Both the position numbers and the translations under genes were made by a program. Below are positions 55,992 through 64,000 of a stretch of DNA of 64,000 bases, in pieces. Source of the DNA: Nothopassalora personata (taxonomy: Eukaryota; Ascomycota; Dothideomycetes; Mycosphaerellales; Mycosphaerellaceae); NCBI GenBank assembly GCA_033816765.1, contig CM066288.1, forward strand, positions 2,604,001 to 2,668,000, given 5' to 3'. Each line of letters begins with the position of its first letter. Position 1 is the stretch's first letter. The notes under the pieces are model-generated. The model ran no database searches, was not told where the DNA came from, and saw only the letters and a program-made list of their open reading frames with translations.

Positions 55992-56238
55992 TGTTAAGAT
56001 ATAGCATCTTAAGGGGAGCTAACAGTTAGGTTATAATCTAATAGCCTAAGGCATCTACGATAACTTAGCTTGTCGGAAGACACCTTCTCTCCCTTTTAGC
56101 TTAGATAGACATCTAACACAATTAACACATTAGTTCCTAATATATTGCTATATGCCCTGTAGCTATTAGCTAGTTAAAGATTGATCTCTTACTCTACTCC
56201 GCTGCTAACTACGTATCCTGTAAGGTCTTAACTTAACA
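55992..56238 (+). repeat. 3' LTR of the Copia element
   Basis: 247 bp, same ends as the 5' LTR, preceded by a short purine run (AAGTAGGAG) and followed by the TTATA duplication. Confidence 0.93.
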
Positions 56239-56243
56239 TTATA

Positions 56244-56970
56244 TATTATTATTACTTTGCTTAAATCATTACTTATTTATTACTATATCTATATTAGCTA
56301 GTATATTTAGGCCTAGGGTTATTTCTACAATATAGCTACGTACTTCCTACTTGTAGTAAAATAGATATTCTAGCTTACTATAGACTTTATATTATATAGT
56401 ATAAGATATTACTTAATATACTAGTAATACTAGGCTATAGTATATAGGTATATCTCTACTATAGGTCTTATCTTTAGATAACGAGGCTTTAATAAGTAAT
56501 ACTAAAGTAACGTTATTAAAAAGTTATTAAGATACCTTTAGAGTACTTTATCTTATACGCTTTAAAAGATTATTACTATAGTAGTAGCCTTATCCTTTTA
56601 CTTTAAGACTATAATAGACTATATAGATAACTCGGTAATATATAGAGGTATAATATTAGTAATAATAGAGGTAAGAATAGTAATAAGTTAGGTAAGAATA
56701 CTTATAGTAAGGATTACTACTATTCTCTAGAGTTTACTTACCTATTATCTTAGTATAAGTTTAAGTAGAAGAATTAGTTACCTATAGCCTATTTATTCAT
56801 AGTACCTTTAATTCTAGATCTACTTTCTCTATACTATATACTATATAGTTACTTATAGTAGCTAATCAACAGCTCTTATAAGTTAGTACATTATATATAA
56901 GTAAATGGGTAAAGAGGCACATATATTCATAAGTGGATAGGCAGAGAGGCAAAAAGCTACATTCGTGAGA
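56244..56970. repeat. AT-rich RIP relic, right part
   Basis: Continuation of the relic at 49997-50423 beyond the Copia insertion. No coding frame remains. Its right edge (AGGCAGAGAGGC, then ATTCGTGA at 56961-56968) resembles the right arm of the foldback element at 38438-38940, hinting at a shared transposon family. Confidence 0.55.
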
Positions 56971-57398
56971 AACATGGTCAACCAGGCCACGGTCATAGTC
57001 CATCCCTACCCTGGCAGCTAGAGGACAGACTTCCACTAGTGGAGAGATCCGACGCGTCACCTCAAACACCTGCCACAAGCAGCTCCGCAAGTGCCCATGA
57101 GTCGACGGTAGACCTTGCAAGCAAAGCCACATTTCTGTCAAGCTATTTACGCATTTTCGACGAGTCCTTCATCGCTGAAATCACCCTTGTTCAAACATCC
57201 GGGTCCTGCTCGTGCAATGCAGCCTAAAACCGGAGGTCTCACTCTGCGACCTATCGCGGCTCAAGGAATTCATTGTTGGAACAGCGGCGCTCGTATTCAG
57301 CTGTTAAGGCCACAGAAAGCTCCGGGGGCCCCTCACTGAGCTTTGGTTGTCGGCGATACTTTTCGTCTCGCTATTATTGACGACAACCGTCAAGCCTC
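56971..57398. other. 3' flank of AAH1
   Basis: Normal-composition sequence between the transposon island and the AAH1 stop codon. No gene is supported. Confidence 0.5.
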
Positions 57399-58660
57399 TC
57401 ACAGTTCTGTACTCTCTCGTCCTCTCCATTCGTCCACGACATCTTTCAGCTTCATCAACATCTCCCCTTTCCTGATCTCGCTACACCAGCTACCCCGTAT
57501 GCTATTCTCGCAGATCTGGAACCATTCGTTGACGCTGAGCGCAAAAGCCTCCTGGACGGCGCAGTAATTGTCAAGGATGTAATGCCCGCCGAAGTACGCC
57601 GGGTCGTCACTGTTGATGCTGAAGCGGACGCCAGCGTCCAGGAACCGTCGTATCGGCAACTCGGAGATGTTCGAGACGCAGCGAAGGAGAACGTTGCTGA
57701 CTGGACATATTGAGAGCATGGTACCTTTCTCTGCGACTCTTGACACCAGTGCAGGGTTTTCTGTCAGTCGGATGCCATGATCGATACGTTCGACATTGAG
57801 ACTGTCGAGTGCAACCTCAATAAACTTCGCTGGACCTTCTTCGCCAGCATGAGCGGTTCTTTTCAATCCGAGAGACTTTGCCTGCGATGTCTCAGTACAC
57901 AGTCGACCATGGCAATGATCCAGGGAGACAGGTAAGGTAGGTGCACAGGACAACCGTGACTGACGGATAACAAAGACTGGCGATCGACGGGCAAAAGTCG
58001 ATGTACTTACATGCTTGTAAAGGGTAGTGAAGAGCTCGGGAGGGTAGTCTTTCTCGCTGGAATCAAGACCTACGCCGATCACCTCACCTCGCTTGAAGCT
58101 AGCCTGGACTTCCTCCAGCTCAAACGTCAACTCGCAGTCGCGCGGCGGGAGATGTCGCAAGAAGCAGCAGATAAGTTCGCTGGTAATACCAAGCTGCTTT
58201 AGAGCTCGCGCTCGAGCAGCGCAGAATCCTGCCAAGACTGTTTCGTACGTAACGCCCCTGGAAAGATGCGCCTGAGGGTCGAAGAACACTTCGGCGTGAA
58301 CGACACCATCAGCAGCGGCGTGTTGGAAGTAATCCCACGCAAGAGCTTCGAAGTCACACGAGTCGATGAGAACACTCATTCCGATATAGTAGTAATGTCT
58401 GACACGGGAGCTATCAGCAAGAGTAATATACCATGATTTCTTGATTGAACACACAAGAAGTCGTCCAGCGATGTGAATCGACTGTATCGCTCGACCAGAG
58501 CCTCGGCGGAGTTGAAGGCTGCATCGTCATTTGGAAGCTTTATGCCGTTCTTCGAAGCGAGCTTGAAGAGCACTTGAGGTGTCAAGGCGCCTTCCAGATG
58601 CATGTGATGCTCACATTTTGGCAGGACTTTCAGGAAGGTATGTATCGACTGGTTGCACAT
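57399..58660 (-). CDS. AAH1: Adenine deaminase
   Basis: Three exons on the minus strand: 58455-58660, 58011-58398 and 57399-57881, with introns of 56 and 129 nt; 358 residues. Metal-site motifs are KCEHHMHLEGAL (two zinc-binding His), LKRTAHAGEEGP (His, catalytic Glu), VERIDHGIRL (His) and SINSDDPAYFGG (Asp). DFLHYYYIGMSVLID and VVHAEVFFDPQAHLSRGVTY match fungal adenine deaminases (yeast Aah1) better than animal adenosine deaminases. The product deaminates adenine to hypoxanthine in purine salvage, in cytosol and nucleus. The second intron is a multiple of three and has no stop, so the unspliced form would add 43 residues before the HAGEEG motif. The length is normal (yeast about 347). It sits between two RIP-decayed transposons yet is intact. 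Confidence 0.94.
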
Positions 58661-59715
58661 GTCAAGGCTCCTTGGCTGACTGCGGAGAGTGAGGCTCCCA
58701 AGGAATCACTGCTTCAGCTGCTCGGGGAAGCTTTAGGTTATTGTTCGTGCGGTCGTTCGCCCGAGGTGCTTCCTGATCAGTCGAGATCGGGCTTGGCGTT
58801 CATCGGTGAAGAAGGTTCAAGTGGGCGGTAGAGACGATGTTTGTGCGCGACGTCGCGAACGAGAAGAACAGAAGCAAGTTCCCTTCATAAAATTTGGACA
58901 AAACAACCTCCCTGCTGTCTACCCCTTTTCTCTGAAGAACTTTTGTAAAGGCGGCCGCCGCCAGGGATATCGCCGTGCTCCGATTGACTGAAAACGTAAC
59001 AGGATAACGAAGTCCCCCTAAGTGCCAGGGATACAGACGGCATTGACAAAGAGGGTGTTCTTGACTGAACGACTCGGCTTCGTCTCGTTCGGAACGATTT
59101 GGTCCAATGCTGTCTCATTCCACGATGCTGTCACTCGAATGTCCCGGTCTCAGGCAGCTTCCATGTGGCTGAGGGCTTTCGGCAGATGTGCGAAAACTGC
59201 CAGAAGCATGGACTTCAACCCGGGTTAGGAATTCTCCGCGCCGCAATGAAGTATCAGCAGAGCTTGTGGCAGCAAAGGCCTCGACTTGCCTTGCATTGTA
59301 CCTGCGATACAGCCCCAAGCAATGATCATACAACCCCGGTCCTTTCACTAACCCCTATCAGGAAGGATGGTGCACTGCTTGTCGTAGCTTACTACCTAGT
59401 ATGGTCTCCATTGTTGTTGATTACTGCCTACAAGACACTGTAGCAACCTGATTAGGATTTGCGTAAAGTTGGGGCTGTAAGATTGATTATTGCCTGGGGC
59501 TGTACAGTGCTAATTTTTGAGGTGGCCTAAGCCGTGCGCCGGCGCTACCTGCGCGGCACGCGCCGGTATTGACGTGATCGCTTACGATATCATCACCTTA
59601 AGATAGCTATAAGCTAAGCCTAGCGAAGACATACAACGGTCGCTATGTAACTTGAAACTAGAGTTATCTAGCTGAATACTAGCTACGGTTAGTTTAGCTT
59701 AATACGCGCCGCTAC
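58661..59715. other. AAH1 5' flank and transposon border
   Basis: 58661-59500 is unique-looking with the AAH1 promoter and no further gene. From about 59530 the sequence becomes repeat-like, with a GC-rich GTGCGCCGGCGCTACC stretch followed by TpA-rich, RIP-like DNA up to the LTR at 59716. Confidence 0.45.
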
Positions 59716-59921
59716 TGTCACGATCTAAGCGTGCACCGGCGCTGCAGCCCAATCAAACCTGAGGCAGCAGCCGCCAAGAATCAGGTGACATTGATTATTC
59801 ACCTGCAGCCTTTTCACAAGCAGCCCCTTCAATTCTAGCTTAGACACATGCAATCTACTATCTGCTTTTGAAACACCTTTATAAGCCTATTTTATGACTT
59901 CTAACCACTTGTAACGTGATA
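59716..59921 (+). repeat. 5' LTR of the second Copia element
   Basis: 206 bp, TGTCACGATCTAAGCG to AACGTGATA; the last dinucleotide TA is probably a mutated CA. It is followed by GTTATAAGCCCG, a primer-binding site like that of the first element. A homologous LTR lies inverted at 49800-49996. Confidence 0.8.
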
Positions 59922-62900
59922 GTTATAAGCCCGACAGGCGCTCACTAACGTTCGCTGCATAAAACGAAGCCCTAGAGCAGATTTTGCATCGTCATCAAAA
60001 ACTAGTGGGATCCATTATTATCCCATTAATAACCATTGCACAGTAGTGCAGTAACCCTAGTAGACCTATAGGAACTTTCATTAGGCCTATTAACACCGTT
60101 ATAGCGACTACCGAGACACCCGGTGGTACCGGTACTTTGCCGCACGCTACTATCGTTCTTAAGAGTCATAACTAATAGGACAAGTTTAACCGTTAGTTAG
60201 AGCTCTACGCTAAGTCTCTAAACATCTAGAAGTATATAGATCCGAACGACACTATCGCCGAGCTAGTAGAGCCGGTGTTCTTAACGTTCGAACAGATCTA
60301 ATTAGCATACACTACTAAAGACGCTACAGCGGTAGACAAAGAGCTTATTAAGCTCCGTTAGTCGGACGCTAAGCGTAGGCAGCGGATATATAACATCTTT
60401 GCCGCAGCAAGGTCTAAACTGGTCACCTACCTAATCCGTACTACTACGGAGCTAGGCTAAGAGCTTATACATAGGAAACGCACTCTTAGAGGCAAGTACT
60501 AGGCTCTAAAGACATAGTATAGACTAGACGACATGCTGCGTAAGCGACAACTTACACTAGAGCTAAATAGGCTTTAGAAGAGCTAAGCCCGAAGGATTGA
60601 CGACTAGTGCTTAGACTAGCTAGTGTTATAGACTAAGATGCTAGATTGCAACCACGCTAAGTACGGAGACCTAGTACGACACTTCTTACTCGTAATATAG
60701 TAGAAGCAAGCTCCTACCTATAGAGCATTACTATATAACGAGTAGAAGCGTAATAAGCTCTCTCTTAGTAAACTTACTAAGCGATACCTCGAATAGATAC
60801 GCGATACTACCCTAGTTACTAACAGCGGTCGATTAGTCTTTACAACCTTCGTAGGCGAGCTATTAGCCAAACACGATCCTCTAGAAGTCCTACCGACCCT
60901 AGCACCTATAGTAGGCATAGGGGGTAGGAACAACAACAATACACGTAGCCGTAGCCGCGGCGACAAGAGCCGTGACCGTGGCAATAAGGACAATAAGAGC
61001 AGTAATAAGCTAAGCGGCTGCTAAAACATCACCGGCGAGCCTAAGGAGAGTTGTTATAAGAACCTCTATTTATGCGATGTAGTTAACCCTAAGAAGCGTC
61101 TATTAAAGGATTAGCGCTCTAAGTAGTAGAAGAAGTGCTAGAAGCACTTTATTAATTACTGCTTAGGCGATAATAGTGAACGCTTACTAGGCGTATTGAA
61201 CCGCAATGGGCGCACGGATAAGGAACGAGATAAGGCAATTGCTAAGGGTAAGGCCGCACCGTACGGCTTTACTAGTCTCACTGTCCTTTTGAGCTCGATA
61301 AGCTAATTAAGCTTTAACTTTAGGGATTGCTAGGTATACGACAACTGCTCGGACACCTATGTTATTAATCACTAGGACTAGTAGGGCGTAGAATTCATTA
61401 TAGAGCGCCTAACCACATCATTAATCTAAGCCGGAACTACGACATTCCCTATTGCCGCATTAGGCAAGGTTCGTATAAAGATAGAGGGGATACCATTCAC
61501 CCTATTAGATGTAGCCTATTGCCTAGGCTTTCATGTAAACGTTATCTCCCACTTACGCATAGAGACGGCTAGACTTTAGTGGCACGGACGCACCAATTTA
61601 GTCTATTACAATAATAAGAAATTAATAGACCTACACCGCCCTACTAGCACAATCTCCTTCTTTAAGGTAGTTACACCGCCTTAGTTAGAGATGGTCTATA
61701 AATAGCCATCGAGCAATAATGGGAGCATCCTGCTAAAGATTACTAAGAAGCAGCGTACAGCGCACTTTATTAGCACAATTGGTAAGGGTGATACTATCCA
61801 AATACCGCCTATTTAGGACTCTAACGGCGACCGTACCGTTATAGCAGTAATGAATAGCACAGGGGGTACTAAAGGTGCAGTAACGTCTAGCAGGACCCCC
61901 ATTAAACACCGCAAGCTCTTAGGCCGCTAGTAGCACCAAATCTTCGGCTATATTAGCGCTAAACGCATTAACTAGCTTCCGTTTAGAGTTGAGGGGGTGG
62001 TTATTAACCCTAATGCACCTAAGGCACCCCTCACTACATATTATAGAGCATGTAGCCTAGCTAAGGCACATAAAGTGTTTAATAGGACTAAGCTAATTAG
62101 GGCAATGACTCCCTATAGGCACGTAGCTATGAATTTGGCTAAGTTAACACTAGCATACAATAGTGATCGTTACCTAGTTCATTTCTACGATTTAGATACC
62201 TATAGGCACTTTCAATTCACTATTAAGAATAGGGACTAACTATTAGTATTAGCTTACTTCAACAGCCTACTTAGCTTCATTAATTTCATTAGGCGTAGGT
62301 TTGTTTACTTCTACAGCGATAATAAAGCAGCCATTAGCATAGCCTTCCGCTTAACTATTAATAACAATTAAATTGAGTGGCACAACACTGCTAACTACGC
62401 GTCTAACTAGGACCTAGTAGAACGAGCGGGCGGCGTCATTATTACGATGTCTCGCACAATCCGCATTTATGCTCGCCTGCCTAAAAAGCTCTAGAATGAA
62501 TGCATAGCAGCTACCGTCTACATTCTCTAGCGGTCACTAATCTAATTAAAAGGCTAGAAGACTCCCTTCGAATTGGCAATAGGCAGGGTACTAAATGTAG
62601 GCTACATAGTAGTGTACGGCTACCTAGCCTACGTGTACATTCATAGCACTACTCAACTAGGTAAGACTAAGAAGCTTAAAGAACGAGCACTTATCGGATA
62701 CCTTGTGGGCTACGACTCTACCAATATCTATAGGGTGTAGGACCCATCGAAAGATAGGGTTATGCGGGTAAAGGACGTCCTCTTTAATAAGACTACGTTC
62801 TACGACCTATCAATTCTCACTACTAGTTACTCAACCCCTGTTAAGAACATCGTAATAGTAGAACCGGCTAAAGAGCCTAAACAGTACTACGACCTATATA

Positions 62901-64000
62901 TGGCTCACTATAAGCAGGACATAGCATAGGCCGAGGGGGTAGAAGAATAGGCTTAACAGCAGCCGCTCTATTAAAACCCTCGTTAACACGCCTATTAACA
63001 ATTACTACTTAGGCATGAACTACACTAGCCACAATACCGAGCGCTAGCAACATTCAACCAACCTAAAGGTGACAGCAGTTTCTAGCCACTTAATTGGCTA
63101 TTAACAAATAACGCTATAACCCCTACACTTTTACGAGACTAAGTCAAATCCGGGGTCGAACTAGCGACTAATAAGAGCATAGAGAACTCTAACTATAATA
63201 ACAACGCGGTAAACAACAGTAACGCGTCTAAACAATAGTACATTAACACACTGCAACAGTAGTTGATGGATGCCCTTATAGAGGAAGATCGTAAGGAGCT
63301 TATAGTAGATGCTTCGACGACTTCAAATGTCGCTGCCGCTCCGCCTATAGTCCCCTTCGAAGAACTTAGCCAAATGGATGACTTTTCCGCTAACACTAAT
63401 TACGCCCTTACCGGATCCGGTAAGAGACTTAGAACGGCCTACTTCCACTATGCTCTACATAATATTATGGTTGCTAACGTTATCATTAGCTAGATGGCGG
63501 GCATCCGCTAGAGACCTCGTTATCTAGGCCGTAAGTACTACGATGTCCTTCAATCCGAACGTACACGCGACTTCTCTCCTCTACGCCGTATTAATACTAT
63601 TACGTCGATGTACCGCGATGACCTTCCGCCCGAACCTCTAAACTACCGTGCCGCTATAAAGCACCGCTTCGCCTAACAATAGCGTGAAGCCATAGCTAAG
63701 GAGTTTGCTAAGGCAATCTCTACTAGCACATTCAAATAGGTAACTTAGTAAGAGAAGGATTATAATGCTTAGTAAGAAGAGGAGGGACTTCAGCCACCAC
63801 TGCCGCTAAAGTGGGTGTATAAGTACAAGCTAGATGAGTATAGCATGCTAAAGAGCTTTAAGGCCCGGCTATGCGCAAGAGGCGATCTATAGGGCACACA
63901 CTTATATATATACGCCGCCACACTGCCAGTAAGCATGTTCCGCCTCTACTGTGCTATAGCCGCGAGCTTCGACCTAGAAGCTAAACAGTTTAATGTTGTG
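59716..64000 (+). mobile_element. Second Ty1/Copia retrotransposon, RIP-inactivated, cut by the window end
   Basis: Decayed gag-pol in one main frame. The gag region (about 60.1-60.9 kb) ends in an Arg/Gly/Asn-rich tail. A protease-like stretch lies near 61.3-61.6 kb. The GAG-pre-integrase and integrase start at about 61.9-62.3 kb (the open piece 61997-62239 has YNSDRYLVHFYDLDTYRHF). The integrase core continues to about 62.6 kb, and the reverse transcriptase starts at about 63.8 kb (LKWVYKYKLDEYSML, FKARLCARGDL). Stops are almost all TAG at former Gln or Trp codons. Overall GC is higher than in the first element, so RIP was lighter or more selective. It belongs to a different family from the element at 50.4 kb. 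Confidence 0.9.

Larger units (their letters stand above)
50424..56238 (+). mobile_element. Ty1/Copia LTR retrotransposon, RIP-inactivated
   Basis: 5,815 bp with two 247-bp LTRs and a perfect 5-bp target duplication, TTATA, at 50419-50423 and 56239-56243. The remnant of one gag-pol frame has the Copia order: gag (about 51.1-51.8 kb), a decayed zinc knuckle near 51.84 kb, protease region, integrase (about 52.6-53.4 kb), reverse transcriptase (about 54.2-55.1 kb with YVDVNNTF and YVDNILIA) and RNase H (about 55.3-55.6 kb with SKKQKSVVTSIIEAKYIA). Most Gln and many Trp positions are TAG or TAA, the mark of CpA/TpG-directed RIP, so it codes for no protein. A solo LTR of another family interrupts the reverse transcriptase. 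Just inside the 5' LTR is a primer site like that of Drosophila copia. Confidence 0.95.

Noticed and set aside
1..64000. Search for tRNA or rRNA genes and for CRISPR-like arrays
   Set aside because: No B-box plus cloverleaf context, no rRNA core sequence and no regularly spaced repeats with unique spacers were found by eye; the only tandem array is the octamer in the foldback element.

Overview
The window is nuclear DNA of a filamentous ascomycete (Pezizomycotina), most likely a Dothideomycete near Mycosphaerellales. The genes have short GT-AG introns (mostly 46-130 nt) with CTAAC/CTGAC-like branch sites. Their products are typical fungal housekeeping proteins. The retrotransposons carry the C-to-T/G-to-A decay at CpA/TpG that marks repeat-induced point mutation (RIP). 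Two unrelated genes (PAN3 and an amidase) share a homologous intron, as expected of introner-like elements, which are known from Dothideomycetes. Nothing in the sequence names the species.

Layout. 0.5-16 kb, minus strand: a secreted GKPE-repeat protein, a Ybp1/glomulin-like protein, an acidic mitochondrial protein, APC4, a LAMMER kinase and PAN3. 16-28 kb, mostly plus: a UBA-UAS-UBX protein, a decaying pair (an epoxide-hydrolase-like gene with a stop in exon 1 and a small pseudogene), a secreted Cys-rich protein, the fatty-acid 2-hydroxylase SCS7, a WW-domain protein and SRP19. 28-44 kb: a small unrecognised gene, a class-III aminotransferase, an AP-endonuclease-like nuclease, a proteasome chaperone divergent from an N2227-type methyltransferase, a peroxisomal acyl-CoA thioesterase (-SKL), a MITE-like foldback element, LEU4 and an amidase (also -SKL). 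44-47.6 kb holds no gene I can support; a Zn2Cys6 regulator follows.

49.8-57 kb is a nested transposon island. An LTR of one family lies beside an AT-rich RIP relic. The relic is interrupted by a 5.8-kb Copia element with a perfect TTATA target duplication. Its reverse transcriptase region is in turn interrupted by a GC-rich solo LTR with its own GTAAG duplication. The adenine deaminase AAH1 sits at 57.4-58.7 kb. A second RIP-decayed Copia element starts at 59.7 kb and runs off the window.

The genes do not form a pathway cluster. Most are single-copy core functions: ubiquitin and proteasome (APC4, UBX, PAC4-like), RNA turnover (PAN3), secretion (SRP19), lipid metabolism (SCS7, thioesterase), leucine synthesis (LEU4) and purine salvage (AAH1). 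Exon boundaries were worked out by reading frame and splice sites by eye; no database search was run.
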